Assembly (NCBI GenBank): GCA_016234555.1
Contig: JACRBJ010000060.1
Span: forward strand, 1-64,000
Direction: 5' to 3'
DNA length: 64,000 nucleotides
Source of the DNA: Chloroflexota bacterium
GTDB taxonomy: Bacteria; Chloroflexota; Anaerolineae; Anaerolineales; Villigracilaceae
In this document: piece by piece, positions 19,199 to 30,010 of the stretch
How the letters are laid out: every line of letters starts with the position of its first letter
Numbering within the stretch: the stretch's first letter is position 1
Notes under the pieces: generated by a model
The model's database searches: none
The model's input: only the letters and a program-made list of their open reading frames with translations
What the model was told of the DNA's origin: nothing
Position numbers and translations under genes: made by a program

Positions 19199-19828
19199 AT
19201 GAAATCAACGCGAGACAAAATCCTGCAAACCCTGCTGGAGAAACCCCGTTCCACGATTAATGCGCTGGCTGAGGCTGTGGGCATCAATCCCATCTCCGTG
19301 CGTCACCACCTGACCAACCTCCAAATGGAGGGATTGGTGGAGGGACAGGAGGAGCGGCACGGCGTCGGGCGTCCGCGCCTGGTTTACATCCTTACCGACG
19401 AAGGCATGGAACGCTTCCCCACCCGCTACATGCAATTGACCACCCGCCTGTTGTCGCAGATGAAAGACAGCATGCCCGGCCCCGTGGTGGCGAATCTATT
19501 CAACCAGATCGCAGAGGACCTTGCAAGCCAGTATGCAAGCGATGTGCAAAACCTGACCATGGAAGAGCGCCTTGATTTCGTCAAACAGATTTTGGCACAT
19601 GAGGGCTTTACAGTTCAGTGGGAGAAAAAAGGCGGACAGTACGAAATTCACGAGATTTCCTGCCCATACTATCAGGTTGGCGCAACCCACCCCGAAGTCT
19701 GCACTGTTGACCAGACCCTGATCTCCAAGATGCTGGCGGTTCCCGCCAACAAGGTGCAGTGCATCCTCAGCGGCGCGGCACATTGCACGTACGTCATCCA
19801 ACCCCAAAATCCAAAGGAAGTAAAATGA
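19199..19828 (+). CDS. sufR: SufR-type iron-sulfur transcription regulator
   Basis: Winged-helix regulator of 209 residues. The DNA-binding domain (about 1-70) contains INALAEAVGINPISVRHHL and a wing ending GVGRPRLVYILT. The C-terminal half carries four cysteines, C155, C168, C188 and C196, in the spacing of SufR/YfiR-like proteins that bind an Fe-S cluster and sense assembly status. It is divergent from sufC and shares its control region, the usual arrangement for repression of the suf operon. The ATG directly follows a promoter with no ribosome site. The next gene overlaps its stop. Confidence 0.92.
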   Translation: MKSTRDKILQTLLEKPRSTINALAEAVGINPISVRHHLTNLQMEGLVEGQEERHGVGRPRLVYILTDEGMERFPTRYMQLTTRLLSQMKDSMPGPVVANLFNQIAEDLASQYASDVQNLTMEERLDFVKQILAHEGFTVQWEKKGGQYEIHEISCPYYQVGATHPEVCTVDQTLISKMLAVPANKVQCILSGAAHCTYVIQPQNPKEVK

Positions 19829-20172
19829 GCGACTCTGAAACCAGGGAAGTCCAATGGACCATTCACCAGACCCACCCCGAACGCGTGGAGGAAGTCCGCG
19901 CAAAACTGTCGGAGGTGGTCGACCCCGAAATTGGCATGAACATCATTCAGTTGGGACTGATCCGCGACGTGAGCATCGAGAACGGCATCGGACACCTCAA
20001 GATGATCCTGACCACGCCTTTCTGTCCATACGGGCCGGCAATGATCGAAATGACCAAAGCCAAGGCGGTGGAAGGACTTAACATGCCGGTCAACATCGAA
20101 ATGGGACTGGACGTATGGGACTTTTCGATGATGGAGGACCCGTCCGCGCTGGATTGGGGAATGTATTCGTAG
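19825..20172 (+). CDS. MIP18-family (DUF59) Fe-S assembly protein
   Basis: The 115-residue product has the family motif VVDPEIGMNI with DPE at 33-35, and the conserved cysteine C67 in TTPFCPYGPAM. MIP18/SufT proteins help mature Fe-S enzymes. The ATG overlaps the sufR stop (ATGA), so the two are translated together, which ties it to the SUF system. It is a single-domain form, followed by a strong terminator. Confidence 0.9.
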   Translation: MSDSETREVQWTIHQTHPERVEEVRAKLSEVVDPEIGMNIIQLGLIRDVSIENGIGHLKMILTTPFCPYGPAMIEMTKAKAVEGLNMPVNIEMGLDVWDFSMMEDPSALDWGMYS

Positions 20173-20198
20173 ACAGCGATACAGCTTCAGCTAAGCAG

Positions 20199-20237
20199 AA
20201 AAAAAGACGCCATCCGCTTGGATTGGCGTCTTTTTTT
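20199..20237 (+). terminator. rho-independent terminator
   Basis: GACGCC-A-TCC pairs with GGAT-TGGCGTC (one bulge), flanked by seven A and seven T. It closes sufR-MIP18 and may also act for the opposing XRE gene. Confidence 0.9.
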
Positions 20238-20262
20238 GCGTCACCTGCAAGAGGCTGGATGT

Positions 20263-20883
20263 TTATGCTTCATTCTCCCCATTTTTCCAATGCGTTGTGT
20301 GGGGCTGATCGCCTTCGCCAAAGCATGAAATAATAATCAGCGCCGTGGTGACTGTGGCGCCTGGATTCTTCCACCGATGCTTTAGCCTCGATTCGAACAG
20401 CAGGCTGTCCCCTGGGTCAAGGTTGAAAAATTGTTTGTCGACAAAGTATTCCAGCCTGCCGCGCAGACAGAACACGAACTCATGTCCAGAGTGGACAATG
20501 TTGCGCGGACCACTCGATGCGCCCGATTCCAGAGTGACTATGAATGGCTTGATGTGACCGACAAAATACTCCCCACCCATCCCCTCGAAAATTCCGCGCG
20601 TAAAAGGCATGCGGGAACGCTCGTCCGACTTCAAAAAGATGACCTGTTTTTTGGCGCTTTCCTCGCCGAAGAAGGCGGTGATGGAGACCCCCAGCGCATC
20701 CGCCAGCTTGTACAGGGTGCTGACCGAGGGGGATGTTTTACCGCGCTCGATCATGCTCAACGCATTGGCGGAGAGTCCGCTTTTGATGGCAAGCGCGCGC
20801 ATCGAAATCCCTCGCGCTTCGCGCAGGTCCCGCAGGCTGGTTGCCACATTGACAGATGGCGCCTCACGCATAAAGGTTTCCAT
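20263..20883 (-). CDS. XRE-family regulator with cupin domain
   Basis: Transcription regulator of 206 residues. The helix-turn-helix (about 15-70) contains ISMRALAIKSGLSANALSMIERGKTSPS. The C-terminal half is a single cupin barrel with SGHEFVFCLRGRLEYF and LDPGDSLLFES, which usually binds a small ligand. AGGAG lies 7 nt before the ATG at 20883. The family controls amine, amino acid or stress functions. It lies downstream of the tpl cluster beyond a terminator, so it may control that cluster or act elsewhere. Confidence 0.88.
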   Translation of the reverse strand: METFMREAPSVNVATSLRDLREARGISMRALAIKSGLSANALSMIERGKTSPSVSTLYKLADALGVSITAFFGEESAKKQVIFLKSDERSRMPFTRGIFEGMGGEYFVGHIKPFIVTLESGASSGPRNIVHSGHEFVFCLRGRLEYFVDKQFFNLDPGDSLLFESRLKHRWKNPGATVTTALIIISCFGEGDQPHTTHWKNGENEA

Positions 20884-21003
20884 GGTCATCTCCTGTTCGC
20901 AAATCTCTAAAGGTTGCTTACTGTTGACGGAAGAATAACACAAAAATCATCACGCGGGGATGCAAAATTTTCTCCAACTCGTAAATGCTTTCCCATGCAA
21001 ACC

Positions 21004-21046
21004 AAAAGACCTCCGAGCTGCTTTGTGCGAATCTCGGAGGTCTTTT
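21004..21046 (-). terminator. terminator of the tpl cluster
   Basis: A 14-bp perfect stem, AAAAGACCTCCGAG with CTCGGAGGTCTTTT, over a 15-nt loop. The T run on the minus strand fits the gene that ends at 21068. Confidence 0.88.
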
Positions 21047-21067
21047 CAATTACCAACTTATCGAAAC

Positions 21068-22330
21068 CTACTTGTGCAAATTCTTCGCCGCGACAAAACT
21101 TAGCCCCTTCTCGGTGAGCGCCCAGGCGGTGCGGTTACAGGCGTCCACCTTGTCGAGGTAGTTGATTCGCAGGTTGTCCCAGTCGCCGCTGGCAATGACC
21201 TCGTCCTTCGCGCGGAAGTAGTCGAGGATGTCGGAGAGATGAGCGCGGGTCACGTCCACTTCGGGGTCGCCGCCTTCGTGCTTGGCGGCGATGTTCGCCA
21301 CGTGGTCAGCCAGTTCAACCAGTTCGGCGCGGCGGTTGTACGGCTGGATGACGATGCTCTTCTGCGGCTCGGTGATGTGATGCTCGAAGCGCACCACCTT
21401 CTCGAAGTCCAACGCTTTGCGGAAGTCGGCAGTCAACTCCAGGGTCTTGTTATTGACCGAGTTCGACCAGTTGAAACCGATCAGCGGACTGGTTCCGTCG
21501 TCACGGCTGAGTAATTTCGCCATGGTCATGATCCACAGCGCGTGATAGGGATTGTCCGAACCGAAGAAGACTGAGATCTTGAACTGGATGTCCACGCCGA
21601 TGCGATAAAGCAGGAAGCCGAGCAGGATCGTCCCCGCATTGAAGTTCAACACGTGCTGGACGCCGTAATTGGTGTAGTAATACAGGAACTCGTCCAGCCA
21701 TTGCAGGGCATGTTCGTTAGGCTGACCGATGCCGCCGAAGTAACCGGTGATGGTGGCAGGTCCACCGAGGTGCGGGTTCGAGCCGTCGGTGCCTTTGGTG
21801 TCCAACGTCTCGACGAAGGACGCGCCAATTATGTCCAGCGCGGCAACGATGGCGGGCAGGTCGCCGTCTGCTTCGGATTCCTTCATCTTGCGGACAGCGA
21901 TGAAGCGCCCAGGGACGAGGGTCTTGTTCGTGATAGCTTGCTCCGCCATGGCACGCACCCAGGGGAAATATTGCAAGGCGGAGACTTCGAGCGTGACCGC
22001 GGATTTGTCCTTGAACTTCATCTTGTCCGCGGCAGCGCCCAGCACCTTGCGGCGATAGTCCTTGACCGGGATGAACGCGCCCTTGTCCCGTTGCTGAATC
22101 AGCCAATTCAAGTCCTTGATAGCTTCGGGTTGGCGCTCCTGCACGATCTTGAAGAGGTTCTCCATCTTGCGCGCCTGTTTGTGTTTGCGGTTGATCTCCT
22201 TCGGCGTGCCATATTTGGCGACCACCTCGAAGAAATCCTTCATCACCTGCGAGTTGGGGTCGAGCAAAACGGAATTGAATGCCTTGAGCTTATCGGGTGA
22301 AATCTTGAGCAGTTTCTGGGTCTCGTTCAT
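21068..22330 (-). CDS. unknown 420-residue protein of the tyrosine phenol-lyase cluster
   Basis: Not recognised. The protein looks soluble, with no signal peptide. The middle part holds well-formed motifs, ETLDTKGTDGSNPHLGGPAT and GYFGGIGQPNEHALQWLDEF, then FFGSDNPYHALWIMTMAKLL, all likely core or active-site segments. The last third is helical and charged. AAGGAG precedes the ATG. It follows the PanB-like gene after a 52-nt gap that holds a hairpin and ends at a strong terminator, so it probably works with tyrosine phenol-lyase and the PanB-like enzyme. The dense motifs and intact length suggest an enzyme, with no activity assigned. Confidence 0.75.
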   Translation of the reverse strand: MNETQKLLKISPDKLKAFNSVLLDPNSQVMKDFFEVVAKYGTPKEINRKHKQARKMENLFKIVQERQPEAIKDLNWLIQQRDKGAFIPVKDYRRKVLGAAADKMKFKDKSAVTLEVSALQYFPWVRAMAEQAITNKTLVPGRFIAVRKMKESEADGDLPAIVAALDIIGASFVETLDTKGTDGSNPHLGGPATITGYFGGIGQPNEHALQWLDEFLYYYTNYGVQHVLNFNAGTILLGFLLYRIGVDIQFKISVFFGSDNPYHALWIMTMAKLLSRDDGTSPLIGFNWSNSVNNKTLELTADFRKALDFEKVVRFEHHITEPQKSIVIQPYNRRAELVELADHVANIAAKHEGGDPEVDVTRAHLSDILDYFRAKDEVIASGDWDNLRINYLDKVDACNRTAWALTEKGLSFVAAKNLHK

Positions 22331-22344
22331 TTTTTCTCCTTATT

Positions 22345-22376
22345 TGCTCTGTCGGGAGCTAAGCCCCCGACAGAGC
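22345..22376. repeat. intercistronic hairpin
   Basis: An 11-bp perfect stem, GCTCTGTCGGG with CCCGACAGAGC, in the gap after the PanB-like gene. No T run follows, so it is more likely an mRNA processing or stability element than a full terminator. Confidence 0.75.
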
Positions 22377-22382
22377 AGCCTA

Positions 22383-23240
22383 CTACTTCAGCATCTTTAC
22401 CAACTCATCGTACTCTTCATCTGGCATGCCAAACCAATTCTCTTTGGCAGGGAAGGTCTTCTCGGTAACTTCCTTGACGTAACCGTTGAGTCCCTCGCGG
22501 ATGACCGCGCCCGCGTCAGCAAAAACCTTCGCCATCTTGGGTTTGAACTTGGGATAAAGAGCGAAGGCGTCATGGTAAATCAGCAATTGTCCGTGTGCAT
22601 CAAGTCCAGAACCAAGCGACATGATGATGCAATTCTCCGCACGCTCGGTGATGAGTTTGCACAGGCGGTCTGGGACAAGCTCGAGCAGGATGCAGAATGC
22701 TCCAGCCTTTTCCAACGCCTTGGCATCGTCCACGATCTTCTTCGCCAACGCAGCGGACTTGCCCTGCAGTTTGAATCCGCCCAATGAGCTGACAGACTGC
22801 GGCGTGAGTCCCAAATGCCCAATGGCAGGGATACCCGCGTCCACAATACCCTTGATGCGGTCAGCCATTGCCGCGCCGCCTTCGAGCTTGATGCAGTCAC
22901 AGCCTGCCTCCGCCATGAAACGTCCTGCATTGCGGATGGCGGATTCAACCGAGGGTTGATAGGTCATGTAGGGCATGTCACCCACCAGCCAGACATTGGG
23001 TGCGCCGCGTCGAACCGCCGCCGCATGGCGAATCATGTCATCCATCGTCACGGGCAGGGTCGAGTCAAAGCCAAGCATGGTCATGCCGAGGCTGTCGCCG
23101 ACGAGGATCATGTCCACGCCCGCTTGGTCCTGCATATAGGCGGTGGGATAGTCGTAGCAGGTCAGCCAGGTGATGGGCTTTCCTTCCTCGACTTTTTTGT
23201 ACAAACCAGGTAACGTCATTTTCTTTCTTGGTTCAGTCAT
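22383..23240 (-). CDS. panB: PanB-like ketopantoate hydroxymethyltransferase
   Basis: PanB transfers a hydroxymethyl group from methylene-tetrahydrofolate to 2-oxoisovalerate on the way to pantothenate. The TIM barrel of 285 residues keeps the expected metal and catalytic residues: D49 in VGDSLG, D88 in VGDMPY, K118 and E120 in IKLEGG, H142 in GHLGL and E187 in LLELVP. The usual GIGAG loop before the GQ is replaced by GSGLDAHGQ. With tyrosine phenol-lyase and an unknown enzyme next to it, and no panC or panD, it may act on a related 2-oxo acid instead of in pantothenate synthesis. Confidence 0.85.
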   Translation of the reverse strand: MTEPRKKMTLPGLYKKVEEGKPITWLTCYDYPTAYMQDQAGVDMILVGDSLGMTMLGFDSTLPVTMDDMIRHAAAVRRGAPNVWLVGDMPYMTYQPSVESAIRNAGRFMAEAGCDCIKLEGGAAMADRIKGIVDAGIPAIGHLGLTPQSVSSLGGFKLQGKSAALAKKIVDDAKALEKAGAFCILLELVPDRLCKLITERAENCIIMSLGSGLDAHGQLLIYHDAFALYPKFKPKMAKVFADAGAVIREGLNGYVKEVTEKTFPAKENWFGMPDEEYDELVKMLK

Positions 23241-23265
23241 GAGTTCCTCCGATTAGTGAAATAAA

Positions 23266-23291
23266 GTAGGTCACGCATACACGTGACCTAC
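23266..23291. repeat. intercistronic hairpin
   Basis: A 10-bp perfect stem, GTAGGTCACG with CGTGACCTAC, over a 6-nt loop between tpl and the PanB-like gene. Confidence 0.75.
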
Positions 23292-23297
23292 AAGTTA

Positions 23298-25255
<1,958 letters not shown>

Positions 25256-25380
25256 AAAACGCCTTTCGTTTCAATAAAATTCCGTGTTTTTGGTGAAAGT
25301 TCAAATTAAATTATATATCAAACGGCGCATAATTTTCAATATTTGAAATAAGGGTGGTGAAATTTGAACATTTGGAAGGA

Positions 25381-25453
25381 ATATAATACCCACGGTCACA
25401 AATTGCGCTTTCCACCTTCAGAAAAAGCGCAATTTGTGACCGAGTGCGGTATA
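25381..25453 (+). repeat. 73-bp palindromic element, copy 1
   Basis: Arms CGGTCACAAATTGCGCTTT (25393-25411) and its exact complement (25424-25442) form a 19-bp stem. It is flanked by ATATAATACCCA on the left and AGTGCGGTATA on the right. Arms and both flanks recur in inverted orientation at 60496-60568; only the loop differs. The rest of the gap 25256-25569 shows no gene. Confidence 0.88.
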
Positions 25454-25569
25454 AAAAGTGTCGAGACATTCCCCGCTGCGATTGCCCACCCCTGTCAGCA
25501 GATTGAGTCCCCCGGCGCTTCATGCGCAGAGAAACGATGACGAAGGCTGTCTGAACCTTCTTTGCAGCC

Positions 25570-27369
25570 TTACCCAATCGGCGTAATGAGCGGAAGAATA
25601 ATCAAAAGAATAATGACCAGCAGAATGGTCAAGGGAATGCCCACACGCGCGTAATCGCGGAAAGTATATCCGCCCGCACCCATGACCATCACATTGACCG
25701 AGTGTCCCAGCGGCGACATGAACGCCATGGACGACGCCAGCGCCACGGCCATTGCCATGCTTCTCGGCTCCATCCCAGCCTGCTGGGCGGCGATGATCGC
25801 AATCGGGGCAACAACAGTGACTGCGGCTGCACCGTTGACAACCTGGGTCAACACCACCGTCAGAAAAACAAATCCTGTCAGCAAAACCAAATGTCCCGCG
25901 CCACCAAAAGATAAAAGAATGCCGTCTGCAAGCATGGCAGACGCGCCTGTTTTATTCAATGCAACGCCCACGGGAAGCATTCCCGCTACAAGGAATAAAC
26001 TGCGCCAGTCAACCGAGCGATAAGCCTGATCCATGTTTAGAGTGCGGATTAAAACCATTGCCACCGCGCCGCTCAACATGATCTCGGCAATATTGTCAGG
26101 GAAGATTACAGCCAGGATCAAAGTGACAGCCATGATCAGCGCGGCAAACCAGCCGCGCAACGTCATCCGTATGGACGGTACGGATTCCGCGAGAAGAATC
26201 AAGCCGGGTTCCGTCCGCAATAAGATCAAGCTTTTTTCAGTACCCTGAAGCAGCAAGCCATCGCCGAATTCAAGCGGCAAATCTGCAAGGCGGGTACGGA
26301 TGGAACGCCCGCTACGCCAGACGGCTAAAACCCGCGCGTTGAATTTTTGCTCAAAACGAATATCCTTCAACGTCTGGTGGGCAAGATGCGAACGCGGCGC
26401 AATGGCGGCTTCGATCAACTTCATATTTGGTGTGGAAAGGTAGTCCTGTTGCCATTCTCCCGACGGGAGGATGATCAAAATATCCATCAACGAGACTGGA
26501 ATACTATCCTCAGGGCGAGCCATGATCAAAAGAATATCTTCACCGTGCAGGATGGTTTTCGCCTCGATGGGCAACGTAAATCTTCCGCGCTGGATGGCGA
26601 TCACGTTGAGATGATATTTTTCACGCAGACCGCTTTTTTCAAGTGTGACGCCGTCCAGCCCTCCATCCTTGCGAACCTCCGCCCTGACCAATCTTTCTGC
26701 AAGTTGATAGGTATTGAGCAGATCATCCGATTCATCGCTCTCCTCGTGACGTTGGGCAGGGGATTGATTCGGCAACAACCTGCGTCCCCAAAAAATCATA
26801 AACAAAATTCCAGCAAACGCCAGAGGAAGCCCAATTGGAGCAAAATCCGTCAGCGTGAAACCTGGAAGTTTTGCGTCGCGCAGCAATCCGCTAACAATGA
26901 TGTTGGTTGTAGTCAGCAGTGTAGCCATGCCGCCAAGGATGGTTCCGAAAGCCAGAGGCATCAGCAATTTGGAGAGTGAAACTTTTGAACGACGCGCCAC
27001 TCCTGACAAAGAAGGAAACAACAAGGATGCGGCAGCAATATTGTTCATAAAAAGCGAAAGCGTTGCCGAAGCGGTCATCACACCGAAGATCAATCGCTTT
27101 TCCCCTTTGCCGAATAATTTGATGATGAACAAGCCCATGCGTTCGGTCAACCCGGAATGGCGCAGTCCTTCTGCAAGGGTAAACGCAGAGAACATGATGA
27201 CAACCGCCGAACGGCTGAAGCCAGAAAACGCTTCCTGGGGAGACAGGATGCCACTCAACCCCAACGCCAGCATCAACATTAAAGCCACAATGTCGGCACG
27301 CAGGATGTTACCCAGGAGCAGAAGTGCGGCAATTCCGAGAAACAGAAACGTTAATCCAATTTGTGACAT
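25570..27369 (-). CDS. SLC13-type permease with two RCK_C domains
   Basis: Membrane transporter of 599 residues in the divalent anion/Na+ symporter group (sulfate, dicarboxylate or similar). Hydrophobic helices occupy about residues 1-205 and 410-599, with the re-entrant motifs SLFMNNIAAASLL and later NGAAAVTVVAPIA. The central soluble part (about 215-400) holds two TrkA-C/RCK_C-like domains, the hallmark of this subfamily. Substrate cannot be fixed. It is the gene after tgt on the same strand, with a 35-nt gap. Confidence 0.88.
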   Translation of the reverse strand: MSQIGLTFLFLGIAALLLLGNILRADIVALMLMLALGLSGILSPQEAFSGFSRSAVVIMFSAFTLAEGLRHSGLTERMGLFIIKLFGKGEKRLIFGVMTASATLSLFMNNIAAASLLFPSLSGVARRSKVSLSKLLMPLAFGTILGGMATLLTTTNIIVSGLLRDAKLPGFTLTDFAPIGLPLAFAGILFMIFWGRRLLPNQSPAQRHEESDESDDLLNTYQLAERLVRAEVRKDGGLDGVTLEKSGLREKYHLNVIAIQRGRFTLPIEAKTILHGEDILLIMARPEDSIPVSLMDILIILPSGEWQQDYLSTPNMKLIEAAIAPRSHLAHQTLKDIRFEQKFNARVLAVWRSGRSIRTRLADLPLEFGDGLLLQGTEKSLILLRTEPGLILLAESVPSIRMTLRGWFAALIMAVTLILAVIFPDNIAEIMLSGAVAMVLIRTLNMDQAYRSVDWRSLFLVAGMLPVGVALNKTGASAMLADGILLSFGGAGHLVLLTGFVFLTVVLTQVVNGAAAVTVVAPIAIIAAQQAGMEPRSMAMAVALASSMAFMSPLGHSVNVMVMGAGGYTFRDYARVGIPLTILLVIILLIILPLITPIG

Positions 27370-27404
27370 GCGACCATTACCACCGCGCCCACGAATTCAT
27401 CCGA

Positions 27405-28523
<1,119 letters not shown>

Positions 28524-28622
28524 TCAATTATAAGGGGGTGAGCGGCAAATTGGAAATCGAGAAGTGTGCCATAATAAGGCATATCCGCCGCAAAAGCCTT
28601 GCGCCTTTTGCAAGAGGTTCCA

Positions 28623-29081
28623 ATGAAGCAAATAATTCTTTTACTCCCAACTCTGCTACTCACAGCCTGCGCCGCACTCCAACCCCCACCGTCCCCCACA
28701 CCGACAGCAAGTCCGCCCTACGTCATCAGGCGGGAGGAAAATCCGTACGAGCCAAAACTCGAAGATGTCAGCCTGAAACAGGATGGCGTGGTCCTGACCG
28801 CGGTGAGCCTTTCGGAGCGCTACGACATGACTCCCGTCCGGGCGGAACTTCATCTTCTGGGATCGATGCCCAGCGTGTGCAACGAGTTGCGCATCAAAGT
28901 CAACCCACCCAATGAGCAATATCAAATTAGCATTGAAATCTACAGCGTTGCCGACCTGAAATTGAATTGCGAGAACGTCTTTCAGCAGTTCAAGGTCAGC
29001 CTGCTGCTCGGTGAATATTCCCCCGGACAATACACCGTTTGGGTCAATGAAAATTTCGCGGGGAGCATGGCTTCGTATTAG
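28623..29081 (+). CDS. lipoprotein of unknown function
   Basis: The 152-residue product starts with a lipoprotein signal peptide and lipobox LLTAC, so it should be anchored at the outer face of the membrane. A Pro/Thr/Ser-rich linker (PPPSPTPTASPP) follows. The mature domain of about 110 residues looks beta-rich and has a pair of cysteines (SVCNE and LNCEN) that may form a disulfide. AGAGG precedes the ATG. No family assigned. It ends 6 bp from the convergent YbaK gene. Confidence 0.78.
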   Translation: MKQIILLLPTLLLTACAALQPPPSPTPTASPPYVIRREENPYEPKLEDVSLKQDGVVLTAVSLSERYDMTPVRAELHLLGSMPSVCNELRIKVNPPNEQYQISIEIYSVADLKLNCENVFQQFKVSLLLGEYSPGQYTVWVNENFAGSMASY

Positions 29082-29087
29082 CTTGAC

Positions 29088-29564
29088 TCATTCCTCCCTG
29101 CTGACGTTCCCAAACCTGGCGTTGACCAGCTTTGCGAGGTCGGCGACGGGGAGTTGGATATCCAACCCGCGCTGACCGCCCGAAATGTAAATCTGCCCAT
29201 ATCCCTGCGCGGCGGAGTCGATCACCACCTGAAAGCCTTTGTTGATCAACGCCAGCGGGGAGATGCCGCCCGCCTGCAAGCCGGTCAACTGCTCGGCTTC
29301 ACGTTCGGTGGGCAGGCTGACCCTCTTCTCGCCCAGGAACGCCGCCAGCAACTTCAAATCCACCACATGGGGACCTGGAATCACAACCAGCACCGGCTTC
29401 TTTTTCTCGCGCACGATCACAATCGTCTTGAAAACCTGATCGGGCAAAACGCCGATATGTTGAGCGGCTTCCACTGCGCCAAGTTTTTCCGCAGGCAGCT
29501 CATGAGCAGTGTATGCCACCTTGCGAGCATCCAGAAATCTTGTAACGTTATTTGTGATGGTCAT
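29088..29564 (-). CDS. YbaK/EbsC-type aminoacyl-tRNA deacylase
   Basis: Trans-editing protein of 158 residues that removes misplaced amino acids, typically Cys from tRNA-Pro. The conserved lysine lies in VFKTIVI near residue 46, followed by VLVVIPG, and the later GGISPLAL and GQIYISGGQRGLDIQL segments complete the active site. I placed the start at the ATG at 29564, which lacks a clear ribosome site; a start 7 codons earlier is possible. Confidence 0.9.
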   Translation of the reverse strand: MTITNNVTRFLDARKVAYTAHELPAEKLGAVEAAQHIGVLPDQVFKTIVIVREKKKPVLVVIPGPHVVDLKLLAAFLGEKRVSLPTEREAEQLTGLQAGGISPLALINKGFQVVIDSAAQGYGQIYISGGQRGLDIQLPVADLAKLVNARFGNVSREE

Positions 29565-29608
29565 GGGATTTAAAACCTTGTACAATTAATAACATAAAGG
29601 AGGCAGCC

Positions 29609-29959
29609 ATGCCAGAGTCAGAATCCGAACGACTGAAAAAACTCCGCCAGCGGCAACTCGCCGACCGTGACCCGCTGGTCAAGCAGCGCCAATTCCAGCG
29701 CGACAGTGCAGTCAAGGAAAAGCGAATGCAAAAGCCCTTTTCCTTCAAAAAAGCCTGGGACGACATTCCCCACAGCATCAAAGTCCCGTTTTACGGACTT
29801 ATCACGGGAGTGCTGGCGATCGTCATCCTGCCCAACTTTTGGAACTCGCCATACGCAATTTTCGCAGGTTTGGGAATCACGCTGGCGCTTATCATTTTCG
29901 GGTTCATCACGGGGAACTCTCTCGACCTGCGCGACGACATTAAAAAGCACATCAAATAA
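29609..29959 (+). CDS. small membrane protein of unknown function
   Basis: The 116 residues begin with about 55 charged residues (probably a helical, cytoplasmic tail), then two membrane helices at about 60-77 and 82-102, and end with a short charged tail. A strong ribosome site, AAAGGAGG, precedes the ATG. No family recognised. It lies 51 nt before the rel gene on the same strand. Confidence 0.72.
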   Translation: MPESESERLKKLRQRQLADRDPLVKQRQFQRDSAVKEKRMQKPFSFKKAWDDIPHSIKVPFYGLITGVLAIVILPNFWNSPYAIFAGLGITLALIIFGFITGNSLDLRDDIKKHIK

Positions 29960-30010
29960 CGCCACCCAACCGCAAGGCGGGATTCTTTTGGACGGTGTAA
30001 AATAAGCGCC

